Positions 22,893 through 31,002 of a stretch of DNA of 64,000 nt are shown in pieces (position 1 is the stretch's first letter; every line of letters starts with the position of its first letter). Source of the stretch: Candidatus Accumulibacter cognatus (lineage in GTDB: Bacteria > Pseudomonadota > Gammaproteobacteria > Burkholderiales > Rhodocyclaceae); NCBI GenBank assembly GCA_013414765.1, contig CP058708.1, positions 1,421,553-1,485,552 of the forward strand. The letters are read 5' to 3'. Below the pieces are notes generated by a model, which searched no databases, was not told the DNA's origin, and saw only the letters and a list, made by a program, of their open reading frames with translations. The position numbers and the translations under genes were made by a program.

Positions 22893-23192
22893 GTGCCAAG
22901 TATAACCGCGGTCATGCTTTCGTCAACCGCCGACTCCGCGAGGGCCAATCGGGATAGGAGAAAGCCTGGCGGCCTCCCGCTCCCACACCACCTGACGAAC
23001 GGGTCACGTATCCGGCGGTTCGATGAAGCCAATTTCTACCGAGGCGTCAGGCTCAATAGTCCCATTTGTTCGAAGAACCGCAAGGATAGCGCGCTCGACC
23101 AGGTCGGCGTCTGCAACACCGGCAATGGAGCGTGTGCGGACTGGCAAATGTTACATGCTTCACGCACGCCAGCTGCCAGAGCCACGCAACAC
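22893..23192. other. intergenic stretch with intron-tail remnant, no gene
   Basis: Between the antitoxin and the cyclase gene. Short open frames here look like chance. The recognisable content is the group II intron 3'-end-like segment listed separately at 22947-23021. Confidence 0.5.
22947..23021 (-). mobile_element. remnant of a group II intron 3' end (domain V/VI-like)
   Basis: Read on the minus strand, the sequence starts GAACCGCCGGATACGTGACC and continues through GGTGGTGTGGGAG to CTCCTATCCCGAT. This is the motif order that terminates many bacterial group II introns: an ACCGCC/GGTGGT domain V stem, then a purine-rich tract and the short pyrimidine-rich end. No maturase gene or intron 5' end was seen nearby, so only the tail survives. 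Recognised from memory of the motif. Confidence 0.45.
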
Positions 23193-24284
23193 TCAAGACC
23201 TGTCTGCGAAAACCAGAAGTTGGACAAAAAGCTGAATCTTCATGTTCGCCTCCGGAGGGAGTGAGGTGAACTCGGAACCCATGCGCACAATTCCGTTCGC
23301 AGGCTTGCGATTCAGAATCTTGGCGTAAACGTCGCGCGCTTGATAGGCCACTATCGGCAAGTCAAGGCTGAGTTTGATTTCGCAATAAATCGGCAGTTGG
23401 CATTCCAGTTCAAGCAGAGCGCCGTGGTAGCCAAGATCGAGAATCGTGCCTGGGCGAATTTCGGGAAAGACGATACCGTTTTCGATGATCTGGTAACCAA
23501 ACGGCAGTTTGACCCGGATGCGGTGAGAACGACGTTTCTCCTTGCGCGGAACATTGAAACCCAGCGAAGGAATGCCAATCAATTCGCGCAGGCTCACGGG
23601 TACCGGCTTCCCCTTGAGATAAATGTCGATCGGACCTCTGGTGTCGACGAAGTCCTGGCAACGCTCATAGGTGCTCTGACTGATCAGGACCTGACCGCGC
23701 AAACTGAGAGCCTCGATGCGCGACGCCAGATTGACTTCATTGCCAATGACGGTGTACTCATGATAGAGGTCTGATCCCAGCGTGCCCACAAGCACCTCGC
23801 CGGTGTTGATGCCGATGCCCATGTACAGTTCCGGCCATCCCTGATCCCGGTGCGCCTGGTTGAGGGCATCCATCGTGATCTGCATTTCGACAGCGCAAGT
23901 GAGTGCTCGCTGAACATCGTCAGTACGCCGCACTGGCGCGCCGAACAGCGCCATGATCGAATCCCCCATGAATTTGTCTATGGTTCCCTGATACTTGAAA
24001 ATGATCTCGCTCATCCTGACGAGGCAGGGATTGAGAATCTTGATGACATTACCCGCCGGTTGATTGGCGACCATTGCCGTAAACCCGCGCAGGTCGGCGA
24101 ACAGAATGGTGACCTCGCGGCTCAGAAACTCCCGCCCGAGATGCGCAGGAGGAGAGCGCGTGTCGAGTTCATTGAGCAAGGTCTCGACCTCTGCTTGGGC
24201 TGGGCCGCTGAGCGTCCTTCCGGTATCTCTCGCAATGATGCCGTGCAGACATTGCAGCACACGCTGTACCGAACTAAGTCTCAT
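23193..24284 (-). CDS. class III adenylate/guanylate cyclase with C-terminal PilZ-like domain
   Basis: A 363-residue protein (363 from the ATG at 24284; a GTG at 24314 is also possible). Residues about 50-245 form a class III nucleotide cyclase: metal-binding Asp64 in FADLRGF and Asp108 in FMGDSIMALFG, Lys104 in IDKFMGD, and the transition-state Asn/Arg in GNEVNLASR. The residue before VIG is Thr, as in many bacterial adenylate cyclases. From about residue 260 the sequence has a PilZ pattern, RRSHRIRVKL then ILDLGYHGALLE, the RxxxR and DxxxxG elements of c-di-GMP binding (Ser of the classic DxSxxG is replaced). The fusion suggests cAMP synthesis tuned by c-di-GMP. No membrane segment is seen. 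Confidence 0.82.
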   Translation of the reverse strand: MRLSSVQRVLQCLHGIIARDTGRTLSGPAQAEVETLLNELDTRSPPAHLGREFLSREVTILFADLRGFTAMVANQPAGNVIKILNPCLVRMSEIIFKYQGTIDKFMGDSIMALFGAPVRRTDDVQRALTCAVEMQITMDALNQAHRDQGWPELYMGIGINTGEVLVGTLGSDLYHEYTVIGNEVNLASRIEALSLRGQVLISQSTYERCQDFVDTRGPIDIYLKGKPVPVSLRELIGIPSLGFNVPRKEKRRSHRIRVKLPFGYQIIENGIVFPEIRPGTILDLGYHGALLELECQLPIYCEIKLSLDLPIVAYQARDVYAKILNRKPANGIVRMGSEFTSLPPEANMKIQLFVQLLVFADRS

Positions 24285-24355
24285 ATCCTGAGGAGGATAC
24301 GATGCGTCAACCACGCATCGTTCTTTTGCAGAGGGTCATGCTTGCGCAGGCACAT

Positions 24356-24397
24356 CATGTTTTATCCAAGGCCAACTCATGTTTTATCCACGGCCAA
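24356..24397. repeat. two direct copies of a 20-base sequence (22-base period)
   Basis: CATGTTTTATCCAAGGCCAA (24356-24375) and CATGTTTTATCCACGGCCAA (24378-24397) differ by one base and are two bases apart. They lie in the AT-richer gap between the cyclase and the propeller gene (24285-24585), which otherwise contains no supportable gene. Confidence 0.75.
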
Positions 24398-24585
24398 CAT
24401 GAGGTATTATGACATACAAATCGATGTTGCGACAATGAATATTGATGTGGCAGGACATGTCCGGTTGTATGCGTCTTCAATGATGCGGCGTATCGCTTCC
24501 AATAAGATTGAGCGATACGATATCGGCGACGAACCCGGAAGCAGCACCTTCGTCCAGGCAAGCCGCTCCCCGGCGCTTCTGGCGT

Positions 24586-25470
24586 TCATCTGGAGGGGAT
24601 GGGTAGGCGCTCGACTTCAAGAACCCGACCGCGGCCCTGCTCGGCAAGCAACAGATGGCCCGGTGCCAGCGACAGAACGGTTTGCCCCGAATGCAGACCG
24701 CTCAGGATGGTCTGCAACGATCCGGTCCTGTCGAGCAGCAGCAGGCGTGCCCGATGCGTGGCATCTTCGGTGATCCACAGCCCTTCATCGTTGCACATCA
24801 GAAAACCCGGCGCGTTGAGCTGTTCGAGGACCAGCACGTCGGCGCCGTCTGCCTGCCACCGCTTGACCCAGCGTTTTCCCTTTTCAGCGTAGAACAACTG
24901 CCCGTCGGGACAAATCGCGACGCCCTCCGCCTCGCTGAGACCGCTGCGCAAGACAGTCAACACCCTGGTGAGCGGGTCGAAGCGCAACAGACGCCCGTCA
25001 CCCTTCCGATCTTCGACGGCGTACAGAGACTGGCCATCAGTGGCGAGACCTTCGACACTTCGACCCTGGAATAAGGTGTCCATTTGGCCGCCATGCAACC
25101 AGAGCACCGGTAGATCGCCTTCTTCCTGACTGATCACGATGCCCTCTCGAAACGCCACCAGCCCGTCTGGCTTGGACAGCCCGACCACTATCTGGGTCAG
25201 GCTGGCATCGGCTGCACGGCTGAACAGAATGCCGCGCCCATTGCCGAGTTCCTTGCTGATGTATAAGGCACCCTCCCGGTCTTTCGCTAGGGCGCTGACA
25301 TGCGGAATTCCGTCGAGGTAAACCCGGAATGACCAGCCATCCGCGACCGTCACCGGGGCGAAATGCTGCCATCCAAAGAAGCCGCCGAGTAGCACGGCCA
25401 GCAGCGCTGTCAGCCATAGCCCCTGCTTCCTACATGTCGACGAAAACGGCGTGGCAGTCATTCTATTCAT
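24586..25470 (-). CDS. membrane-anchored SMP-30/gluconolactonase-like beta-propeller protein
   Basis: A 294-residue protein with an N-terminal hydrophobic anchor (GLWLTALLAVLLGGFFGW) and then repeated propeller-blade motifs, for example GLSKPDGLVAFREG, RSVEGLATDGQSLYAVED, GLSEAEGVAICPDGQLFYAE and LNAPGFLMCNDEGLWITED. This is the SMP-30/NHL-like six-bladed pattern, probably exposed in the periplasm. Enzyme activity cannot be inferred. Two nearby ATGs (25470, 25461) lack good ribosome sites, so the start is uncertain. It is followed on the minus strand by the cyclase across a 300-base gap. Confidence 0.75.
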   Translation of the reverse strand: MNRMTATPFSSTCRKQGLWLTALLAVLLGGFFGWQHFAPVTVADGWSFRVYLDGIPHVSALAKDREGALYISKELGNGRGILFSRAADASLTQIVVGLSKPDGLVAFREGIVISQEEGDLPVLWLHGGQMDTLFQGRSVEGLATDGQSLYAVEDRKGDGRLLRFDPLTRVLTVLRSGLSEAEGVAICPDGQLFYAEKGKRWVKRWQADGADVLVLEQLNAPGFLMCNDEGLWITEDATHRARLLLLDRTGSLQTILSGLHSGQTVLSLAPGHLLLAEQGRGRVLEVERLPIPSR

Positions 25471-25660
25471 CGGAGGTGTCGTATTGGATCCTGCCACGAT
25501 AGTGGACAGCTGACTGCATGCGTTTTCCTCTCCGAACATGCGCCCCGAGAGGGATCGGAGCGTATCCTAAGCCATGGGATCCTGCATACGCAGGCTGAAT
25601 TGAGCCTTAAACCGCGCTTGCCGATGCACACCGCAGCCAGTCTCTTCAAGTCAAGTCAAG

Positions 25661-27484
25661 TCAAGTGCCGAACTGTAGCGCCGCCAAGCGAGCATACAAG
25701 CCGCAGCGCTCGACCAGCGACGCGTGCGTGCCAACCTCGATGACCCGACCCTGGTCAAGAACGATGATCCGGTCGGCGCGTTGCACGGTGGCCAGGCGAT
25801 GCGCAATGACGATGGTCGTTCGCCCGGCCATCGCGGCTTCGAGCGCGGCCTGCACGACGCGTTCGCTTTCGGCGTCGAGGCTGCTGGTTGCTTCGTCGAG
25901 CAATAACAGTGGCGCGTTCTTCAATATCGCACGCGCAATGGCGATGCGCTGGCGCTGGCCGCCGGACAGGCGGACACCGCGTTCACCGACGAAAGTGGCG
26001 TAGCCGCCGGGCAGCCGCTGCACGAATTCATCGACGAAGGCAGCGCGCGCAGCGGCATAGGTTTCCTCATCGGAGGCGACAGGTTTGCCGTAGCGGATGT
26101 TGTCGGCAATGCTGCCCGAGAAGATCACCGCCTCCTGTGGCACCACCGCGATGCGCGCGCGCAACTCGGCCAGGCGCGCACGCCGCAGGTCGATGCCATC
26201 AATCCGGACAGACCCCGCATCAACGTCGTAGAAACGTTGCAGCAATTGGAAGAGGGTCGTCTTGCCGGCGCCCGAAGGGCCGACCAGGGCAACCGTCTGT
26301 CCGGCCTCGATGGTGAAATCGAGCCCTTGCAACACCACTTGTGCCGGGCGTGACGGGTAGGCGAAGCGTACCCCGCAGAAGCTCACCTGCAGGCCTGCCG
26401 CGGCTGCCGGCAGGGCGATGGGTCGCGCCGGCTCGGTGATCGGCGAGCGTGCACCGAGCAGTTCCATCAACCTTTCAGTGGCCCCCGAAGCGCGCAGCAG
26501 ATCGCCCCACACCTCGGCCAGCACCGCCACGCTGCCGGCGACAACCATTACATAGAGCGCCGTCTGGCTCAGTTGGCCAGCACTGATCTGGCCGGCAAGT
26601 ACCGCCTGGACGCCGCCGTACATGCCGTAGAGCAGTGAGGCAAAGACGCCGATGATGACGAAGGCGGTGAGCAGCGAGCGCGTACCGCTGCGGCGGATCG
26701 AGGTGGCAAAGGCCTGTTCGTTGGCAGCCGCAAAGCGTATCGTCTCGGCGCTTTCCTGGGTGTAGCTCTGGACCACAGGAATGGCATTGAGGATTTCGCC
26801 GGCGATGCCACTGGTATCGGCAATGCGATCCTGGCTGGCACGCGAGAGCTTGCGCACGCGACGAGCGATGAGCGCCGCCGGCAACACCACCAGCACGATG
26901 ATCACCGCCACCGTCAGCATCAGCCGCGGCGTCGTGGTAACCAGCATGGCCAACCCGCCAACCAGCAACACCAGGTTGCGCAGGCCCATGCTGATGCTCG
27001 AACCAACGGCGCTGTGAATCACCGTCGTGTCGGTGGTCAACCGCGACAGCACTTCACCAGTCTTCAGGGTCTCGAAGAACTGCGGACTCTGCCGCAGCAC
27101 ATGCGCATAGACCGCCTGCCGCAAATCGGTGGTCACCCGCTCGCCGATCCAGCTCACCATGTAGAAACGTGCGGCGGTCGCCAGCCCGAGTACTACCGCG
27201 ACGGCGAACAAAACGATGAAATGGTCGCGAATTGCCGGCAGTCGAGCGTCGAGCGACCAGCCAGCCGGCGCCGCGAGACCGCCGTCGACCAGCAGTTTCA
27301 CGGCGTAGGGCAGCGCCAGCGTCGCGCTGGCGGCGAGCAGCAGGAACACCAAGGCCAGTGCGACCTGCCCACGGTAGCGGGCCACGTAGGGCAGCAGCGT
27401 GCGCAGCGGCCGCAGTTTGCGTGCCGGTCGCAGTGGTTGCGCGCCGTCGTCGGTTGACGTGGGCCAGGAAGGTTCTTGGTTCAG
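25661..27484 (-). CDS. MsbA-like ABC exporter (permease-ATPase fusion)
   Basis: About 607 residues: an N-terminal six-helix exporter domain (starting VALALVFLLLAASATLALP) and a C-terminal ATPase with Walker A GPSGAGKT, signature LSGGQRQR and Walker B LLLLDEATS. Such half-transporters form homodimers and export lipids, drugs or peptides; the substrate is unknown. The start is odd: no ATG, GTG or TTG lies at the expected place. A CTG at 27484 overlaps the TGA of the MAPEG gene (CTGA), which would suit coupled translation. The frame stays open to 27679 within the MAPEG gene. Confidence 0.88.
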   Translation of the reverse strand: MNQEPSWPTSTDDGAQPLRPARKLRPLRTLLPYVARYRGQVALALVFLLLAASATLALPYAVKLLVDGGLAAPAGWSLDARLPAIRDHFIVLFAVAVVLGLATAARFYMVSWIGERVTTDLRQAVYAHVLRQSPQFFETLKTGEVLSRLTTDTTVIHSAVGSSISMGLRNLVLLVGGLAMLVTTTPRLMLTVAVIIVLVVLPAALIARRVRKLSRASQDRIADTSGIAGEILNAIPVVQSYTQESAETIRFAAANEQAFATSIRRSGTRSLLTAFVIIGVFASLLYGMYGGVQAVLAGQISAGQLSQTALYVMVVAGSVAVLAEVWGDLLRASGATERLMELLGARSPITEPARPIALPAAAAGLQVSFCGVRFAYPSRPAQVVLQGLDFTIEAGQTVALVGPSGAGKTTLFQLLQRFYDVDAGSVRIDGIDLRRARLAELRARIAVVPQEAVIFSGSIADNIRYGKPVASDEETYAAARAAFVDEFVQRLPGGYATFVGERGVRLSGGQRQRIAIARAILKNAPLLLLDEATSSLDAESERVVQAALEAAMAGRTTIVIAHRLATVQRADRIIVLDQGRVIEVGTHASLVERCGLYARLAALQFGT

Positions 27485-27876
27485 ACGAGCAGCCCACGCA
27501 GTACACCCCAGGCACCGCCGAGGGCCAAGGCGCCGAAGGCAAGCATCGATACCAGGAAGCCCTTGCCGCGCGTCTTCGGATCGCATGCATAGGCCCTGGC
27601 ATACCAGACCCGGCCCAACAGCCAGACGCATCCGATCCCCGTCGCCCAGAGGCTCGACAGGAAGATCGCGAACACCCACAGTACCGGCAGGAAAGCCACT
27701 GTATTCTCGAGGGTGTTCAACTGGATCCGATAAGCGATCTCGAATTGCGGGTGACCACTGGTTGCCGGCGCCTGGATGCCGAACTGGATGCGGCAGCGGC
27801 CGACATAGGCCGCACAGGCGAACAACAGCAGCGCCGTGGCGAGAGTGACCAGAGCCGGTCCTGGATAAGCATTCAT
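27481..27876 (-). CDS. MAPEG family membrane protein
   Basis: A 131-residue protein with four hydrophobic helices and the MAPEG signatures QFEIAYRIQLNTLENTVAFLPVL and VWLLGRVWYARAYACDP (FLPRMP/glutathione-transferase-like membrane family). Bacterial members are usually of unknown substrate. The start MNAYPGPALV is at 27876; the frame extends upstream but without family sequence. Its stop overlaps the probable start of the ABC exporter, so the two are likely one transcript. Confidence 0.87.
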   Translation of the reverse strand: MNAYPGPALVTLATALLLFACAAYVGRCRIQFGIQAPATSGHPQFEIAYRIQLNTLENTVAFLPVLWVFAIFLSSLWATGIGCVWLLGRVWYARAYACDPKTRGKGFLVSMLAFGALALGGAWGVLRGLLV

Positions 27877-27931
27877 GAGGTCGATCCGTATCAGGGCAGA
27901 GCAGGCAAAGACAGCGGGAAGCCGGGAAGAT

Positions 27932-28648
27932 TCAAGATACCTGACTCCCGAGCAGGAAGTTGCCGATGCGCAGCAGACGCCGCCGCGCTGCCTCACCGTC
28001 GAGACCAGCACTCAGCGGCCCGGCGGCGACGGCCAGTTCGGCTGCCCTCTCGGGTGTCAGCAGCGCGGCGCGCTGGCTGTACTCGATGATCGCCAGCTGT
28101 TCTTCGCGTGTCAGCACACAGGGGGGGGCTTCGCTGCCGAACTCGCTACCAGCACTGGCTGGCCGGCGTGTAGCGCCATCAACATGCACCACCAGCGTAC
28201 CGGCAGCCAGGTCGCCCAGGCGTTTACCCTCGGCATTAAGCAGGCTGGTGACGAAACCAGCAGCGTAGAGCAGCGGCAGGAAATCGACGCTGCGCAGCGT
28301 GTTGCGGATGAACGCGGCACTCCAGCCGACGGGGCAACCATCGTCATGGACGACCGCCAGGCCGCAGGCTTTCTTGCCCGGCGTCTGGCCGTGGCGATAC
28401 ACCTCGAATATGATCGGATACCCCCACTCGAGCAGGAATGCACCGAGCAACAGCAGGCCAATGCCGAAATCGCCGATCTGCCCGGCAGCCATCGCCAGCA
28501 ACAGCCAGAGTCCCAGGCGGAGCAGAAAATCGAGAATCCAGGCACGCGCGCGCGTGAACGGTCCAGCCACCCGCAGTTCGATCTCGCAGCCTTCGGGCGT
28601 GGCGATGCGGCGGAGGCTGTCCAGCGGGGCGGCAAGCACAACGGTCAT
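27932..28648 (-). CDS. RDD family membrane protein
   Basis: A 238-residue protein. The RDD domain covers roughly residues 25-155: ARAWILDFLLRLGLWLLL carries the Arg/Asp pair, and GQTPGKKACGLAVVHDDG is the second conserved block. A cytoplasmic C-terminal tail of about 80 residues follows. The start at 28648 lies in the first copy of a 158-bp tandem duplication, so its first 37 codons are present twice. The family's function is uncertain (ion or solute transport has been suggested for some). It belongs to the cluster with DUF58 and MoxR genes upstream. Confidence 0.87.
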   Translation of the reverse strand: MTVVLAAPLDSLRRIATPEGCEIELRVAGPFTRARAWILDFLLRLGLWLLLAMAAGQIGDFGIGLLLLGAFLLEWGYPIIFEVYRHGQTPGKKACGLAVVHDDGCPVGWSAAFIRNTLRSVDFLPLLYAAGFVTSLLNAEGKRLGDLAAGTLVVHVDGATRRPASAGSEFGSEAPPCVLTREEQLAIIEYSQRAALLTPERAAELAVAAGPLSAGLDGEAARRRLLRIGNFLLGSQVS

Positions 28649-28852
28649 CGATGTTCGGCGAAGAACAGCTCCCGGTAGGCCGCGTACAGCGAAGTCCAGG
28701 CACGCGCGCGCGTGAACGGTCCAGCCACCCGCAGTTCGATCTCGCAGCCTTCGGGCGTGGCGATGCGGCGGAGGCTGTCCAGCGGGGCGGCAAGCACAAC
28801 GGTCATCGATGTTCGGCGAAGAACAGCTCCCGGTAGGCCGCGTACAGCGAAG
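28537..28852. repeat. 158-bp exact tandem duplication at the RDD/BPSS1780 gene junction
   Basis: Copy 1 is 28537-28694 and copy 2 is 28695-28852; as far as I compared them they are identical. Each copy holds the last codons of the upstream membrane-protein gene and the first 37 codons of the RDD gene. The duplication leaves both neighbouring genes intact and creates a chimeric mini-frame between them (28645-28806). Confidence 0.9.
28645..28806 (-). pseudogene. chimeric 53-codon frame created by the tandem duplication
   Basis: It starts with the duplicated RDD N-terminus (MTVVLAAPLDSLRRIATPEG), then crosses the repeat junction into the duplicated C-terminus of the upstream protein (SLYAAYRELFFAEHR) and stops overlapping the true RDD start by four bases. 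It could be translated by coupling but is unlikely to have a function. Confidence 0.7.
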
Positions 28853-29591
28853 CATAGAGCACCGGCAGCAGCACCAGCCAGCCGAGCAGCAGCGGCAGGC
28901 TGGCCAGCACTGCGGCGACCAGCACCAACAGGACGTAGACCAGAAACGACGGGAAATTGCGTAGTGCAACGAGGACGCCGGTCTTGATCGCCTGATAAGC
29001 GGACAACTCGTGAAAGAGCAACAATGGCGGCGCCAGCCAGACTGCCATGGCCAATGGCGCGAACACCAGGATCATGGCCAGAAAGGAAACCACAACGGCC
29101 CACGCGGCGGTACTCCCGGCGCCGTCGAGACCGATCGTCGCCAGCGCGGCGATTCCGGTGACGGTGGCAATGATGCCGACCGCGACGGCGACCACCAACA
29201 AAGCCAGCAGGTAGAGCAGCCCGACCATCAGCAAACCTCCCGGTTGACGCGAAAAACCGGCAAACAGGTGTTCGAAGCGAATTCCCTCGCCCTCTTCAAT
29301 GGCACGACAGCCCACGCTGATGCCGCCGATGAATACCGGGATCAGCAGGTTGGCGAGGATGTTCAGGAGCGGGAGCATCCCGGCGATCAGCATCACCGCC
29401 ATGAAGGCAACGGCAATGCCGATCCAGGTGCCCGGCGCAGTGCGGAACATCTCCCAGCCGCGCAACAACCACTGCAAACCGCTCCCGGCCGACACCAGCC
29501 GGCCCTCGGGAATGAAAGTGCCAAAGTTGCTTTCACTGTAGTCATACAGCCGCGCAGAAGGTGGCCTGAACGGATTGTCGTCGATCTGCAT
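28803..29591 (-). CDS. BPSS1780 family membrane protein
   Basis: A 262-residue protein with about six membrane helices after a short polar N-terminus (MQIDDNPFRPPSARLYDYSE). WLLRGWEMFRTAPGTWIGI and GISVGCRAIEEGEGIRFEHLFAGF are typical of the betaproteobacterial BPSS1780 family. Function unknown. Its stop overlaps the ATG of the duplicated RDD fragment. It follows the DUF58 gene on the same strand after a 96-base gap. Confidence 0.83.
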   Translation of the reverse strand: MQIDDNPFRPPSARLYDYSESNFGTFIPEGRLVSAGSGLQWLLRGWEMFRTAPGTWIGIAVAFMAVMLIAGMLPLLNILANLLIPVFIGGISVGCRAIEEGEGIRFEHLFAGFSRQPGGLLMVGLLYLLALLVVAVAVGIIATVTGIAALATIGLDGAGSTAAWAVVVSFLAMILVFAPLAMAVWLAPPLLLFHELSAYQAIKTGVLVALRNFPSFLVYVLLVLVAAVLASLPLLLGWLVLLPVLYASLYAAYRELFFAEHR

Positions 29592-29687
29592 TGCGGCCCC
29601 CTGCCGTCAAAATAGTGGAGTCACGATTCTTCGCGATCGGGCAACCGGTTTCTTTGCCCGGCGGCAATGATCACACGGCGCATACTA

Positions 29688-30995
29688 TCACGCGCCAGAA
29701 CGCTTTCTGGCCCAGTAGTGATTGATCAGCGCCACCGGCAGTTGGCGCGCAGCGACGTCGAGAACTTCGACGCCACCGTGTCGCAACAGCGCCACCTGCC
29801 GCCGCCTCGTCTGCAAGTATTCAATGCCGGCAGCGCGTACCAGCGCGGCTTCAAAATCATTGACCGGCGCTTCGAGCAACTCGTCGAGTACCGCTTCGCG
29901 CAGGCTGGCAACGCTCACCGCATGACGGCGCCGCAACTGTTCGACTGCCGGCAGCAGCGTGTCGTCATCCTCGTCGCGAAGGTTGGTGACCAGAATCACC
30001 AACGCCCGTTTGCGCAGGCGCTGGCTGAGGGTTTCACTGGCGCTCAGATAGTCGGGCACCTGCAGTGACGGTTGCAGGTCGTAAACTGCATTCATCATCG
30101 CTTGCAGGGTCGCCAATGACTTGCGCGGCGGCAGCACGCGCGGTGTGGGGTGGCCAAAGGTTGCCAGTCCCACGGCGTCGCCCTGGCGCAGGGCAACCCA
30201 GGCGAGCATAAGCAAGGCGTCGAGGGTGTGGTCGAAATGCGAAAGCTCACCGTCGCGAGAACGCATCCGGACACCACAATCCAGCAGAAAGACGATCTGC
30301 TGGTCGCGTTCATCGGCGTATGCACGCGAGATCAGGCGGCCGACGCGGGAACTGGCTTTCCAGTCGATCTGCCGCGGCGAGTCGTCCTGACGATAGTCGC
30401 GCAACTGCTGGAACTCCATTCCCTCGCCACGCCGCCGACGCTGCAGGATACCGATCTGCGACAGGCGGTGATCGGTCGCCAGCAGCGTGTAATGTGCAAT
30501 GCGCGCGAAATTCGGGAAGACCCGCACCACGTCCTGCTCTACGACGCTTTCTTGCAGCAACCACAGGCGCAGCGGCGACGAGCAGCGCAGGCTGACGCCT
30601 TCGAACACTTGCCGGCCGCGCTCGCTCACCGAAACCCGGTAGGCGACGCGCAGGCAGCGATCGGCGGTGACCGTGAAGCGCAGTGGCAGGCCCTCGCTGA
30701 GGAAAGCTGTCGGGTGCCGGTCGATCAGCCAGCCGGTAGCCTTCCCTGAATCGCAGTGAAGGCGCAGGCCAACGTTCTGCCAGGTTCCGACCGGCATGGC
30801 ATGCGAGAGGTCGCGCTGCACGGCGATGCGGCCGCGATGGCGCCAGGCGCTTAGCGCGTCGGCAGCGGCCAGGCCGAACAGCGTTGCCGCTGCCGCCTGC
30901 CAGAGGGCCAGCAGGCTCGGCACGACGGCCACCGCCAGACCCAGCCACAGCCACAGCCCGGCAGCAAACAGCAATCTGCGGTCGGGAAGCAGCAT
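29688..30995 (-). CDS. DUF58 domain protein
   Basis: A 435-residue protein with two N-terminal membrane helices, a linker, and the DUF58 core EGMEFQQLRDYRQDDSPRQI followed by DW (the G-x-EF...R-x-Y...R-x-IDW signature). A von Willebrand A-like fold (IVFLLDCGVRM with the metal-site-like DxxxxM) follows. Such proteins partner MoxR ATPases in membrane-associated assembly or stress complexes. The MoxR gene ends 7 bases upstream. Confidence 0.9.
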   Translation of the reverse strand: MLLPDRRLLFAAGLWLWLGLAVAVVPSLLALWQAAAATLFGLAAADALSAWRHRGRIAVQRDLSHAMPVGTWQNVGLRLHCDSGKATGWLIDRHPTAFLSEGLPLRFTVTADRCLRVAYRVSVSERGRQVFEGVSLRCSSPLRLWLLQESVVEQDVVRVFPNFARIAHYTLLATDHRLSQIGILQRRRRGEGMEFQQLRDYRQDDSPRQIDWKASSRVGRLISRAYADERDQQIVFLLDCGVRMRSRDGELSHFDHTLDALLMLAWVALRQGDAVGLATFGHPTPRVLPPRKSLATLQAMMNAVYDLQPSLQVPDYLSASETLSQRLRKRALVILVTNLRDEDDDTLLPAVEQLRRRHAVSVASLREAVLDELLEAPVNDFEAALVRAAGIEYLQTRRRQVALLRHGGVEVLDVAARQLPVALINHYWARKRSGA

Positions 30996-31002
30996 TTGAC
31001 CG

